From assembly GCA_900110395.1 (NCBI GenBank), contig FODP01000024.1, positions 36,821 to 100,820 of the forward strand: a DNA stretch of 64,000 nt, given 5' to 3'. The notes beneath the pieces were generated by a model. The model was not told the DNA's origin, did no database searches, and saw nothing but the letters and a program-made list of their open reading frames with translations. Shown piece after piece: positions 49,401-58,309 of the stretch; the first letter of the stretch is position 1, and each line of letters starts with the position of its first letter. This DNA is from Rhodospirillales bacterium URHD0017 (GTDB lineage Bacteria; Pseudomonadota; Alphaproteobacteria; Reyranellales; Reyranellaceae). A program made the translations under genes and the position numbers.

Positions 49401-49895
49401 GTGGCAATGTCGATCCGAGCATATTCGGCAACCCGCGGTGCCGATCGTACGACGATCAGACGCAAGATCGCCGAAGGCGTGATCCAGCTCGATTCCGATG
49501 GCCTGATTGACGAACAGCAGGCGGACAGCGCATGGGCAATCACCCGGCGGGCCTCGCGAATGGGCGTAGACCAGAACGGTGACGCCGGCATACGCTCCGC
49601 GCAGGCCAAGGTGGCGGTCACACTGGCCAAGCTGCGGCTGACCAAGCAGCGATACCAGGCGATGCGAGAGCGTTATGTCGACCGTGCCGAGGCGGTGGCT
49701 GTTGGCGAGCAGGAGGCGATCTACGTAGTGGAGGGCCTACGCAACGCTCCCGCTGCCTACGCGCCGACTCTGGCGCAGGAGATGGGCATTCCGGAGGAGA
49801 CGGCGCGACGCATCCTCGACCGGTTCATAGGCCTGACGCTGATCGAGATCGGAGACCTGCCACGGGCGGCCAAGCGAGATGCTGAGCGGGCCTGA
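49401..49895 (+). CDS. Terminase small subunit-like (Nu1-type HTH) protein
   Basis: The protein of about 164 aa opens MSIRAYSATRGADRTTIRRK, with an HTH, then GLIDEQQADSAWAITRR, the pattern of Nu1/TerS-like proteins that recognise packaging sites. It continues with KLRLTKQRYQAMRERYVDRA as in these families. GTG 49401 with GGGAG six bases upstream is the likely start; ATG 49407 is next. No large subunit is present. In satellites a lone TerS redirects helper-phage packaging. Confidence 0.55.
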   Translation: MAMSIRAYSATRGADRTTIRRKIAEGVIQLDSDGLIDEQQADSAWAITRRASRMGVDQNGDAGIRSAQAKVAVTLAKLRLTKQRYQAMRERYVDRAEAVAVGEQEAIYVVEGLRNAPAAYAPTLAQEMGIPEETARRILDRFIGLTLIEIGDLPRAAKRDAERA

Positions 49896-49972
49896 GAAAT
49901 AGCCGGGGTTTTTCATGCTGCAACGCGGCCGCTAGGGCCGGAATCTGCCCGTGGATGAATAAAGGCCACGGG

Positions 49973-49984
49973 CCCCCCCCCCCC
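49973..49984. repeat. Run of 12 C
   Basis: A homopolymer of 12 C lies in the 174-base gap between the TerS-like and metallopeptidase genes. The gap contains no gene. Such runs can vary in length or mark an assembly error. Confidence 0.6.
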
Positions 49985-50069
49985 GGGTTTGGCCCCAGCC
50001 GCTGTGGTGGTAGGGGGCAAAAAACCGGCACCTGTGCCTAAGGACTTACTGTGCCTCTTGCCCCCACAT

Positions 50070-50390
50070 TCAGGGGAGCCGTTCGGGAAGGACCCGCTTA
50101 TGGACGTTGAACCTCTTCCAATCAGGCACGTACAGGCTCATCAGGGCCTTGAACACCCGCCCATGATTGGGAACGCGAAGATGTAGCAATTCGTGAGCGA
50201 TCACGAAGTCTTGGAAACCTGCCTCCTGGTCCGCCAGATCCTCTGCGAAGGTGACAATGCCCCTGCTCGAACATGAACCCCATTTACGCGTCATCCGCTG
50301 AATCCGGACGATGCGGGGCGCCGCTTTTAGCCGCTCGGACCAATGCTTAACGCGACGATGGAGGTGCGCACGCTGTTCATGCATCCGCAT
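50070..50390 (-). CDS. YgjP-like (M48-type) metallopeptidase, short form
   Basis: The 106-aa protein carries HELLHLRVPNHG, the zinc-site HExxH with a downstream His, preceded by RMTRKWGSCSSRGIVTF typical of YgjP-like (DUF45) proteins. The N-terminal half of the usual protein (about 220 aa) is missing, so it is a short or truncated version. It overlaps the hsdR end by 14 bases. Such peptidases are often encoded beside type I restriction genes. Confidence 0.75.
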   Translation of the reverse strand: MRMHEQRAHLHRRVKHWSERLKAAPRIVRIQRMTRKWGSCSSRGIVTFAEDLADQEAGFQDFVIAHELLHLRVPNHGRVFKALMSLYVPDWKRFNVHKRVLPERLP

Positions 50391-53328
50391 CGTGTACGCC
50401 GTCGAGCAAGATCACCAGAACGACATCGACGATCCGTCCACGGTCCTCCTTGCCCAGCCCGAGCAGCGGGCGGTAGAGCGTAGCCCTAAGCTTGCGGCGT
50501 TCGTCGTCGTTGACCCTGGCATTGGGAAAGCGATGAATCTCGGTTTCGGCATCGCGCGCCAACTCCATGGCAGAGATGCCGGCTTTGCGCAGCGCCTCGT
50601 CGTCCTTCAGGTTCCAGTAGACGCCAAAGGCCCGCGTCGAGAGGCCACTGTCCTTAGCCGCCTTGATCGCCTCTTCCTTCTCTTTGGCCAGCGCGGCGAG
50701 CATGTCCATCGCGGCTAGGCCAGTCGTGTTCCGGTTCTCCAAGTCCTTAAGAATCCGCTCCGCCCGGTCCTTCAGCGATTGCAGGACCGGCGCGGCATCG
50801 GCGTCATCCTCAGTCTCCTTCTGAAGTCCACGCACCAGGTTAAATACCTTGCCTTCATCTAAGCCAGGTTCGCCACGCAGTCCCTCCAGCGTCTTGACAT
50901 CAAAGGTCACAGTCTTGGTCAGATTGCCGAGGCCTTCCTGCGTAGCGCTCTCCTCGACCAAGCGCCGGGTTTTGTAAGCGAGATCGGCGAGATAGCCGAC
51001 GTGATCGCCATAGGCATTGCGCACGGCAGCGTAGAGCTGCGCCAGCCGCCTGAAGGATGCGATATGGTCGCGCAGCTCGGGCGCGGGTGAGAGGATTTCC
51101 CACAAGGCTTCGATCTCCTTGTAGGCCTCGAAGAATGCTTTGCGTGGCTCAGGGTCCAGGAAGCGGCCGTAGATCAGCTTCTCCAGTTTCTCGTCGGCGC
51201 CGCCCTCGTCGCCGGCACTGAGGTAGTCGTTCTTGGCCTTCTCAATCTTGGCAAGAAAATCCTTTAGCAGGAGGTCCAGGTCCTCGATCACGCCGCTGAC
51301 GTCGGAACTGTCGAACTGCAGCGCCTTCTGCAGCTCGCGCAGGACGCCAACAAAATCGATGACAAGACCAACCCGCTTCTGCACGCCGTTTGCGTCCACG
51401 TAAGGACGGTTCACCCGAGCGATCGCCTGGAGCAGTACGTGGTCCCGCATCGGTTTGTCGAGGTACATGCAGTAGAGCAGCGGCGCGTCGTAACCGGTCA
51501 GCAACTTGTCAGTGACGATTAGGATTTTCGGGTTCTCGCTCACCTTCTTGAAGAGGAGCCGCGCGTCCGCCTCACGTTCGGGCGAAAGCTGAAGTTCGGC
51601 GACGAGGGGGCGATCGATCACGTCAGCCGCACTCTCGGTGTAGATGGCTTCCGACCATTCCGACGGCAGCAGCTTATCTAGCGCTCGCTTGTACTTGGCA
51701 CAGGCCTCGCGATTCACGCCGACCAGGAACGCCTTGTAGCCGAGCGGCAAGACCTTCTCCGTAAAGTGTTCGGCTACGAAGGCTGCTACCTTCTCGATCC
51801 GATCATCAGCAGTGAGGAAGGTACGCAGCCCCACCGCACGGTCGAGCACTTTGTTGAGCTCGTCGATGTCGGTCACACCTTCGACGGCCGCCAACTCGAA
51901 AAACTCCTTGTCCAGCCGTTCCGCTGGCACCGTCATTTCACTCGGCGCCATGGTGTGGCGAATCGGCAGGGTTGTCTCGTCCTCGATAGATTCCCGGATC
52001 GAATACTTATCGAGGTAGCCCTGTTCGTCATCGGTGCCGAAAATCTTGAAAGTTCCTTCGCCTTGCGCTGTCTTGGCGATAGGCGTGCCCGTGAAGCCGA
52101 TGATCGTGGCGTTTGGCACCGCCGCCATCATGTAGGTGCCGAGATCCTTGGCGACGGAGCGATGTGCCTCGTCGATGAAGACGTAGATGTTGTCTCGGGT
52201 GTTCGCGTCCTTATCGATGCCCTCGAACTTGTGAATCATCGAGATGATCAGGCCGCGCTTATCCGTTTTGAGCAGTCCCTGCACTTCGGATTTGGAGTTC
52301 GCGCGCCAGACCGGGATGTCCTGCTGCTGCATCTCGCCCAGCAGCTTCTCGACCCAGCCCTTCAGCTGGCCTTCCAGCTCGGTACGATCGACGACCAGGA
52401 TCACGGTCGCGTTCTGGAACCGCGCCTTGTTTTCGAGGACCAACCGCGCAGCGGTGAGCAGTGTGAAGGTCTTGCCCGAGCCCTGCGTGTGCCAGACGAG
52501 GCCGCGCTTCTTGGCGGGGTCCTCGCAGCGCTCGACGATCTTGTCGATTGCAGCACGCTGGTGCTGGCGAAGGATAGATTTGCGGGTTTCGCCGTCCTCG
52601 ATGTAGAACAGGATCCAGTCCCGGAGCGTGCGCAGAAAGTCAAACGGCTCGAAGAACGCCTGTACCGCGAACCTGTAGGTTTCCTCCGGCTGCTGTTTCC
52701 AGCGCGCCATGAAGCGGCGGTTGGCGTTCCAGGTGACGCCATACCAATAATCGAGCAGGTGCGTGACGTTGAAGAGCTGGGGCGAGCCAATCAGCTCGGG
52801 CGTTTCCTTCTCGTAGCGCTTGAGCTGAGTTACGCCCCGGTCGATGGCCCCGCCATCCTTGGGGTTCTTGTGTTCAACGATGCAGACCGGCACACCGTTA
52901 ATGACGAACATCACGTCGGCCCGGTTGCCCTTGCGGGCGGGCGGCTTGAGCTTCCACTCCCAGGTGACATGAAAGACATTTTCGGACGGCGTCTCGAAGT
53001 CGATGAGCTGCACACGGCGGTGGCGTTTTTCAGCCTCATCGTACCATTGCCGCTCACCGCGCAACCAGGCGAGCATCTCGCGGTTGCCCTCGATGGTGGG
53101 CGGTATCGCCTCCAGCTTCTCGATCACCTGGCGGATCGCGTCTTCCGTCATCCAGGGGTTGAACTTACCGAGCGCCGCCTCCAGCTCGTCGCGCAGCATC
53201 ATACCGTCGTCGCCGCCGCGCTTCTGCTTGGCGACTTCTGGCGGGATCGGCGTCCAGCCGATGCCGGCGGCGTGGTTCACCATGGGGAACTGGACGGTGC
53301 CCGCCTCGCTGATCCTGATCTCGCTCAT
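50377..53328 (-). CDS. hsdR: Type I restriction enzyme subunit R (HsdR)
   Basis: The 983-aa protein has an N-terminal PD-(D/E)xK nuclease region (VPVCIVEHKNPKDGGAID near 150), SF2 Walker A (VWHTQGSGKTFTLL near 280), DEAH box (FIDEAHRS near 385) and GFTGTPI. It moves along DNA with ATP and cuts unmethylated targets far from the recognition site, in complex with HsdM and HsdS. It starts on the hsdS stop as ATGA. The length is normal and no break is seen. Confidence 0.95.
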   Translation of the reverse strand: MSEIRISEAGTVQFPMVNHAAGIGWTPIPPEVAKQKRGGDDGMMLRDELEAALGKFNPWMTEDAIRQVIEKLEAIPPTIEGNREMLAWLRGERQWYDEAEKRHRRVQLIDFETPSENVFHVTWEWKLKPPARKGNRADVMFVINGVPVCIVEHKNPKDGGAIDRGVTQLKRYEKETPELIGSPQLFNVTHLLDYWYGVTWNANRRFMARWKQQPEETYRFAVQAFFEPFDFLRTLRDWILFYIEDGETRKSILRQHQRAAIDKIVERCEDPAKKRGLVWHTQGSGKTFTLLTAARLVLENKARFQNATVILVVDRTELEGQLKGWVEKLLGEMQQQDIPVWRANSKSEVQGLLKTDKRGLIISMIHKFEGIDKDANTRDNIYVFIDEAHRSVAKDLGTYMMAAVPNATIIGFTGTPIAKTAQGEGTFKIFGTDDEQGYLDKYSIRESIEDETTLPIRHTMAPSEMTVPAERLDKEFFELAAVEGVTDIDELNKVLDRAVGLRTFLTADDRIEKVAAFVAEHFTEKVLPLGYKAFLVGVNREACAKYKRALDKLLPSEWSEAIYTESAADVIDRPLVAELQLSPEREADARLLFKKVSENPKILIVTDKLLTGYDAPLLYCMYLDKPMRDHVLLQAIARVNRPYVDANGVQKRVGLVIDFVGVLRELQKALQFDSSDVSGVIEDLDLLLKDFLAKIEKAKNDYLSAGDEGGADEKLEKLIYGRFLDPEPRKAFFEAYKEIEALWEILSPAPELRDHIASFRRLAQLYAAVRNAYGDHVGYLADLAYKTRRLVEESATQEGLGNLTKTVTFDVKTLEGLRGEPGLDEGKVFNLVRGLQKETEDDADAAPVLQSLKDRAERILKDLENRNTTGLAAMDMLAALAKEKEEAIKAAKDSGLSTRAFGVYWNLKDDEALRKAGISAMELARDAETEIHRFPNARVNDDERRKLRATLYRPLLGLGKEDRGRIVDVVLVILLDGVHDADA

Positions 53329-54626
53329 GCCGCTACCGCTGCGACTGGCTTTGACGCAACGAGCGCCGAGAGGTTGAGATTGGCAACGCTGATTTTGCCC
53401 GTCATCAGCTTGTGCAGCAGCGCCTTGAAGAGCTCGTCGAGCACCGCGCGCTTGCGGCGGTGCAGGTCGATCTTACGGTCGATGGCATCGAGGACGGCGA
53501 CGATTTCGCCTTGCTCGTCAAGGGTGGGCGGCACCGGAACCGGGAAAGCCTTCAGCTTCGTGCTGTTGATGCACGCGAGGTTAGTCGTCTTGTGTGCCAC
53601 CTTTAGGAAGTACGCTTTTCCGTAGGCGCTTTGCGCAAGGTAGGCGAAAAACTCTGGCAGGAGCCGATCTCTGTGCGGACGCACCGCAAAGACGTGGTTC
53701 TGATGGACGCATAGGTCCAGCTCGCCCCGCCAGATGAAGCCGCGACCGAGTTTGTCGAAATCACCGCCTTCGGTAAGAACCACATCGCCCGGTTGGAGGC
53801 GGTATCGCTCGATTTCCGACTTGCGGATGCGGATTTCCTTCATCTTGGCAAGGTCCAAGTGGCCGTCCTGCACATTCGCCACGCGCAAATAGGGGACATC
53901 CACCATCTCCGCGGTCGAAAACTTTCGGCCTTTCGCGACTCCGGTCTGCACTGTGGCGCACCCGTCGAGCGGGGTGTCCTCCCAAGTTTCGGGCACAAGA
54001 CCAAACTCGGTTTCCTTCTGCGCCTGGCCCCTCAAGCCCCGCGCGAAAAGCGCCTGCATCGCCGCGCGCTTTAATTCTTGGGCCAGATTGGCGCTCCGGT
54101 CATGCAGCGTCATTGCCTGACGCACGCAAGCGAGAGCGCGCACGATGTCGTTCTGTTCAGCTAAGTCGGGATACGGCACGTCCAGTGCTGCCAGACGGTT
54201 GCGCGATAGGTTGGGGATGGTGGTTTTGTTGCCCGCCCCCTCAAAGATACCGAGCTGCGTGAAGGCGGACTGCAGGAAGTAAACGTAAAAGCGTGGATCG
54301 ACGTCATCGACCAATGACCGAAGGCGGTGCAGATGGTTCTGGAACGACATGATCTCGATCTGGCCACTCCAGATTGCGGCTCGACCGATCTCACCGCCTT
54401 CGCAGACCAACAGATCGCCCGGGCGCAATAGCTTGTCCTGAAGCTCATGGGCGGGAATTGCCATCTCATCGACGGTGTTCAGGTCGATCTCGTCCCACAA
54501 CACATTCGAGGTGCGCAGGAACGGCGTCTTCTCGGAACCTTCGCGCGCCGCCGCGGACATGGTCTTGCCGGCACCGATGTCGAATAGCTCACCCAAAGGA
54601 CGAAGGGGCCACGCGTTGTTGATCAC
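53325..54626 (-). CDS. hsdS: Type I restriction specificity subunit (HsdS)
   Basis: The 433-aa protein contains two target-recognition domains separated by conserved helical regions. The first half has WPLRPLGELFDIGAGKTMSA and LRTSNVLWDE; the second repeats ADVQ-like features with LRVANVQDGHLDL. Each half reads one part of a split target sequence. The start is GTG 54626, overlapping the hsdM stop as GTGA. The recognition sequence cannot be predicted by eye. Confidence 0.94.
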   Translation of the reverse strand: MINNAWPLRPLGELFDIGAGKTMSAAAREGSEKTPFLRTSNVLWDEIDLNTVDEMAIPAHELQDKLLRPGDLLVCEGGEIGRAAIWSGQIEIMSFQNHLHRLRSLVDDVDPRFYVYFLQSAFTQLGIFEGAGNKTTIPNLSRNRLAALDVPYPDLAEQNDIVRALACVRQAMTLHDRSANLAQELKRAAMQALFARGLRGQAQKETEFGLVPETWEDTPLDGCATVQTGVAKGRKFSTAEMVDVPYLRVANVQDGHLDLAKMKEIRIRKSEIERYRLQPGDVVLTEGGDFDKLGRGFIWRGELDLCVHQNHVFAVRPHRDRLLPEFFAYLAQSAYGKAYFLKVAHKTTNLACINSTKLKAFPVPVPPTLDEQGEIVAVLDAIDRKIDLHRRKRAVLDELFKALLHKLMTGKISVANLNLSALVASKPVAAVAA

Positions 54627-56449
54627 AGCCGCACCAGCATCTTTGCCAGCGACGCGTCAATGACCTGTGCCTGTTCGTCCAGTCTAAGTAGTTCGGCAAC
54701 AATGTCCTTGAGCGGTCGATGATCGGCCGTATCGGATTGCGCCACCCATCGGCTCGGGCTCAGGTTGTAATCCGCCTCCTCGGCCTGCTGCCGCGTAATG
54801 ATGGCTATCTCTCCCTCAACCGGCTCACCCTTGAGGAAGGCAGCCGCCAGCGGGCGGATGTCGTCCTCGGGGATGAAGTTCTTCGGCCGGCCCTTCTGCA
54901 CCCGGCGCGTGACGTTCAAGAGCACGATCTTGTCCTTACGCGCCGCCGGCTTGCGCTTGTTCAGTACGACGATCACCCCGGCCGCCGTGGTGTTGTAGAA
55001 GAGGTTGTCGGGCAGCAGGATCACGCCGTCGATCAGATCACGGTCAACGAACCATTTGCGGATGTTGCGCTCCTTGTCCTCGTTCTTCGACCCCGAGCCG
55101 CGAGTAATGGCGCCGGTATCGAGCACCACCGCCGCCCGGCCTCGGTCATTCAAGCAGGCGAGCGTGTGCTGGAGCCAAGCCCAGTCACCCTTGCCCGTAG
55201 TAGTGCCGCCCGCCGCGCGGAAGCGGTCCAACGGGTCATCGGTGAAGATGTCTGGGTTGAACGGCTGGTTCCACATCGGGTTGGCGACCACGATGTCGTA
55301 AGTGCGGATCTTGCTGTCCGCTGTCTTGAACTTAGGATTGATCATCGTGTCGCCGCGCGCCATCTCGACGCTCATGTCATGGATGATCGCGTTCATCTGC
55401 GCGACGGCGTAGCTCTCGGCGGTCAGTTCCTGACCATACAGCTTGAGCGGCACCTTGCTGGTGGGGTCGAGCTCCCGCGCAATGAGCTGGAGTTTTACCA
55501 GGAGACCGGCCGAGCCGCAGGCATAGTCGTGGCATTCCTCGCCAGGCTTCGGACGCATGATGTGCGCCATCAGGAAGCCGACCTCGGTCGGCGTGAAGAA
55601 CTCGCCAGCGCTTTGGCCAGAGCCTTCCGCGAACTTCCGCAAAAGATATTCGTAGGCACGGCCAAGAAAATCTGGCTGCACATCGGCAAGCCCCAAGCGG
55701 TAGCGAGGATCGGAGAAGGTCTCGACCACCTCGCGCAGCTTGGCCGGATTAATGTCCCGCTCGCCGTTCCGTTCGGCCGCGAAGTCCACGACGTCGATCA
55801 CGCCGGAGAGCGACGGGTTCTGGCGCATGACGGCGCGCACCGCCTTGGTCAGGTGCTCGCCGATGTCCCTCGGTCGCGTGCTGCGGTCCTGCTCGTCGTT
55901 CGGCCAGTCGTAGGGCTCGCGCCCGCTGATGACCGCCCAGCGCGTTTCCGGCGGCAAGTAGAACCGCAGTAGGGCGTGATCGTCCTCGGCAATTTCCAGC
56001 GCTGTATTGCGGTCGCCATATTCCTCGGCTAGGCGATTGATCTCGTCGTCGAAGACGTCAGAAAGGCGCTTTAAGAACAGGAGCGGCAGCAGGTAATCTT
56101 TGAATTTGGCCGCATCCTTCTCACCCCGGATTGAGCAGGCAGCATCCCATAGCATCTGTTCCATTGTCTTCGTCGACGTCGTGGCAGATTTCACTGCCAA
56201 GCGGCGCCTGGTTACCTTTGCAGCCGCCTCGGCAACATCGGTGTTAGGCCCGTCCGGGTCGATACCAGCCTCGGCGGCAAGTGCCTCAATGGCGGCCAGC
56301 GCAGCCTTCTGAGGCACGTTCGCGCCACCTTCCCACCGGTTTACGGTGGCAAAGGACACCCCGAGCCGCTCCGCGAGGCGCTCCTGACTGAGATTGAGAT
56401 TTGCTCGGATTGTTCGGAGGGTAGCTGCGACTGGCTGCATTTTTGTCAT
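54623..56449 (-). CDS. hsdM: Type I methyltransferase subunit HsdM with N-terminal XRE HTH
   Basis: The 608-aa protein starts with a full XRE/Cro-type HTH (residues about 8-60: LNLSQERLAERLGVSFATVN, then RWEGGANVP), which HsdM normally lacks. The methylase part follows: SAGEFFTPTEVGFLMAHIMR, the SAM motif DYACGSAGLLVKL and catalytic NPMWNQPF. It adds N6-methyl-adenine. ATG 56449 is chosen because it directly follows the promoter palindrome; there is no ribosome site, so the message may be leaderless. The fusion could let HsdM control its own operon. Confidence 0.92.
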   Translation of the reverse strand: MTKMQPVAATLRTIRANLNLSQERLAERLGVSFATVNRWEGGANVPQKAALAAIEALAAEAGIDPDGPNTDVAEAAAKVTRRRLAVKSATTSTKTMEQMLWDAACSIRGEKDAAKFKDYLLPLLFLKRLSDVFDDEINRLAEEYGDRNTALEIAEDDHALLRFYLPPETRWAVISGREPYDWPNDEQDRSTRPRDIGEHLTKAVRAVMRQNPSLSGVIDVVDFAAERNGERDINPAKLREVVETFSDPRYRLGLADVQPDFLGRAYEYLLRKFAEGSGQSAGEFFTPTEVGFLMAHIMRPKPGEECHDYACGSAGLLVKLQLIARELDPTSKVPLKLYGQELTAESYAVAQMNAIIHDMSVEMARGDTMINPKFKTADSKIRTYDIVVANPMWNQPFNPDIFTDDPLDRFRAAGGTTTGKGDWAWLQHTLACLNDRGRAAVVLDTGAITRGSGSKNEDKERNIRKWFVDRDLIDGVILLPDNLFYNTTAAGVIVVLNKRKPAARKDKIVLLNVTRRVQKGRPKNFIPEDDIRPLAAAFLKGEPVEGEIAIITRQQAEEADYNLSPSRWVAQSDTADHRPLKDIVAELLRLDEQAQVIDASLAKMLVRL

Positions 56450-56451
56450 GT

Positions 56452-56484
56452 TTGCAATATTTGTTATATTGCAAAACGAGTCAA
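56452..56484 (-). promoter_or_regulatory. hsdM promoter with perfect palindromic operator
   Basis: A perfect 9-bp inverted repeat with 5-base spacer (TTGCAATAT and ATATTGCAA, 56452-56474) overlaps a likely promoter on the minus strand. That promoter is -35 TTGACT (56479-56484), a 17-base spacer and -10 AATATT (56456-56461). Transcription would start about at the ATG. The site is placed for repression by the HTH of HsdM. Confidence 0.65.
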
Positions 56485-56570
56485 GCCTTGAAAGGGTAGC
56501 GGTTTGCCGCCCAGGGGGCCGTTGAGGCGTACGCCGCGGGGTGGCGATATTTTCAGTTTTTGCGGAACCG

Positions 56571-57035
56571 CTACGACGCGGCAAGCCTCTCCACGGCGGT
56601 CCGATTGTATATCGCTAGCTCGGGATGAACCGGCCTGACCATAAAGTTGTCGCCTTCGAGGTCACGGACCAGAAGCTCCCGCCTTGCAGCGGCCTGCAGA
56701 ATCTGGTGGCGAAGCCGATCGAGACGCCGCGCCTTATCGGGCGCCGACAGGCCTTCACCGGCAGCCGCGATGCGCTCACGCTCGACCTTCAGGAGCTTGT
56801 CGGCGCCGATCACCATGCAGGCCCCGATGATGGTCTGACGCTGAAGGTGAGCAGCCTCGCCAGGATGTGCGGACGACACGTTCAGACCGTGATCCCTGTA
56901 GAGCCGTTCGGCGTTGCGTAGGTCGCCCTCGATGACGGCGAAACGCTCGGCGATGGTTGCCGGAATAAGCTCGGTGCTGGCGATCTCTCCCTGCAAGGCA
57001 GCGATTTGGGTATCCAGCCTTTCGACGGCGTTCAT
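56571..57035 (-). CDS. Hypothetical coiled-coil protein
   Basis: The 154-aa protein is mostly helical and charged, with likely coiled coil over residues 1-40 and 75-125 (RLDTQIAALQGEIASTELIP). I do not recognise a family. ATG 57035 overlaps the stop of the gene before it as ATGA, so the two are coupled. It lies upstream of hsdM on the same strand, separated by the hsdM promoter. Confidence 0.6.
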   Translation of the reverse strand: MNAVERLDTQIAALQGEIASTELIPATIAERFAVIEGDLRNAERLYRDHGLNVSSAHPGEAAHLQRQTIIGACMVIGADKLLKVERERIAAAGEGLSAPDKARRLDRLRHQILQAAARRELLVRDLEGDNFMVRPVHPELAIYNRTAVERLAAS

Positions 57036-57550
57036 GATGCGAGTCTCCCCCAAAAGCTACGGCTGCCCGGCGGTGGGCCCGGGACGCGGACCGATGTCGG
57101 CCCGGGCATTCCGGGCGACGGCGAGAAGTGGGCTCCGCCATCGGGCAGGACGATGTTCTCGCGCTGAGCGAACGCCCGGACCTCGTCGATCAGCGTCGCC
57201 AGCAGGGTGCGACGCTCGGAGCAGTCCTTCATGCGGTGGGCAAGGCGGTCAGCCACGCGCTCGGCTTCGGCGACACGCGCTTCAAGTTCGCGGACGCTCG
57301 TCGCGAAGACACTGTCGATGGTCTGGATGGTGTCGACACCGGGCAGAATCTCGGCATCGCGACGCGCCGGGGTCATGGGCGGTCCGCTCGCCCGGCCTCG
57401 TGGGCCAGCCGCCCTGAACCGCGCGAGTTCGACGCGTGCGCGTGCGCGGTCGTCGTTGGCCTGCTGTAGCGTTTGGAACGACGGGCCGTCATGTTCAGCA
57501 TCCGCTGCGGCGGCGAGCAGTCGCCGCCATCTGTCGACGTCGATCTTCAT
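57032..57550 (-). CDS. Hypothetical coiled-coil protein
   Basis: The 172-aa protein has a helical centre (VRELEARVAEAERVADRLAH) and a Pro/Gly-rich C-terminus. The start at 57550 has an AGGAGG site seven bases upstream. It is coupled to the following gene by ATGA. Function is unknown; pairs of such small genes are common in phage-derived islands. Confidence 0.6.
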   Translation of the reverse strand: MKIDVDRWRRLLAAAADAEHDGPSFQTLQQANDDRARARVELARFRAAGPRGRASGPPMTPARRDAEILPGVDTIQTIDSVFATSVRELEARVAEAERVADRLAHRMKDCSERRTLLATLIDEVRAFAQRENIVLPDGGAHFSPSPGMPGPTSVRVPGPPPGSRSFWGRLAS

Positions 57551-57611
57551 GTCGTCGCCTCCTTTGGTGATTTGGCCGTTTGAACGGTAGTGTGCCCGAC
57601 GGAGGTATCGG

Positions 57612-57917
57612 ATGACAGACAACTTTAGCGGCGGTGCGCCGTCGATCAGCATCGAGGACGCTATCGAGATCGCCGAACTGTGTATGGTCGCCGGCGCGCC
57701 AGATCGAATCAGCGACTTCTTCGCCTGCCGGTTCACGCCCGAGGACGTCAAGGCCCGGCTGAGCGCGCCGCCCGCAGCGGCGTCAGCGGCGGCAAAACCG
57801 GCGGCGCGCCCGTCCATCTTTGGTGGGCCGACGCCGGAGCAGCGTGATCAGCTCGCGGCCGTGCTGGAGCGACGTTTCCGGGCGATGTACCCGCCCGCCA
57901 GCAAGGTCAGCGCCTAG
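57612..57917 (+). CDS. Small hypothetical protein, phage-protease-tail-like
   Basis: The 101-aa protein has IEIAELCMVAGAPDRISDFF and FTPEDVKARL, a helix pattern that I associate with the C-terminal tail of phage head-maturation proteases; the match is from memory and weak. The rest is Ala- and Pro-rich. It is divergent from the coiled-coil gene 57032-57550. Confidence 0.5.
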   Translation: MTDNFSGGAPSISIEDAIEIAELCMVAGAPDRISDFFACRFTPEDVKARLSAPPAAASAAAKPAARPSIFGGPTPEQRDQLAAVLERRFRAMYPPASKVSA

Positions 57918-57918
57918 T

Positions 57919-58176
57919 TCACTGCCGCGTGGGCACATCGCAGGGCGTCAGGCGCCATGCCGAATCGGCACCGTAGTGCAGGGCGACCTCGCCAAGTTTG
58001 AAATTGACCGCGGCCACGAACGCGGCGGTGGCAGCGGAATCGTTGTCTTCGCCGTGCAGCCCGACCGCCAAGATGTCGACCAGGACAAGCGAAGCCACGG
58101 CCGCGGCCTCCGCGGGAAAATCACGCGCGATTGCCTCGACGATTTGATGGGCGGCGGCCTGTAGATCGTCGGTCAT
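57919..58176 (-). CDS. Small hypothetical protein
   Basis: The 85-aa Ala-rich acidic protein is mostly helical. ATG 58176 has a GGAGGTGA site six bases upstream, which is the best support for the gene. It is the last gene before the right end of the element and ends one base from the convergent 57612-57917 gene. I do not recognise it. Confidence 0.55.
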   Translation of the reverse strand: MTDDLQAAAHQIVEAIARDFPAEAAAVASLVLVDILAVGLHGEDNDSAATAAFVAAVNFKLGEVALHYGADSAWRLTPCDVPTRQ

Positions 58177-58223
58177 AGGTCACCTCCTGCCGGCGCCGTG
58201 TGCGAACCTTTCGGGAAAGTAAA

Positions 58224-58262
58224 TGCCGCAAGTAAGTGCCGCACCGTGTGCGGCGTTTATTC
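58224..58262. repeat. Right-end cluster of TGCCGCA repeats
   Basis: TGCCGC occurs at 58224 and 58237, 13 bases apart, followed by an inverted GCGGC at 58250 with GTTTATTCG. The left end carries the same motifs near 43854-43880. They are probable integrase or excisionase arm sites. Confidence 0.6.
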
Positions 58263-58290
58263 GTTGCCGATTTCATCGGAGTTTTTTGCT

Positions 58291-58309
58291 CGGTGGAGGC
58301 CTGGGCCGG
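58291..58309. repeat. attR: 19-bp repeat at the tRNA-Cys 3' end
   Basis: This is identical to 43786-43804. It includes the CCA, discriminator, acceptor strand and the start of the T-arm of the tRNA-Cys gene, which remains complete on this side. Confidence 0.88.

Larger units (their letters stand above)
43786..58309. mobile_element. Integrative element at tRNA-Cys, phage-satellite-like, with type I R-M
   Basis: The element is about 14.5 kb and is bounded by 19-bp direct repeats at the tRNA-Cys gene. Contents in order: tyrosine integrase, AlpA-like excisionase and ribbon-helix-helix regulator (minus strand). Opposite them are a zinc-ribbon protein, a small protein, a primase-helicase and a terminase-small-subunit-like protein (plus strand); then a metallopeptidase and HsdR/S/M (minus), and four small proteins. 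There are no capsid, tail, lysis or conjugation genes. This recalls PICI-type phage satellites, with int and alpA divergent from a replication module. Confidence 0.88.
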
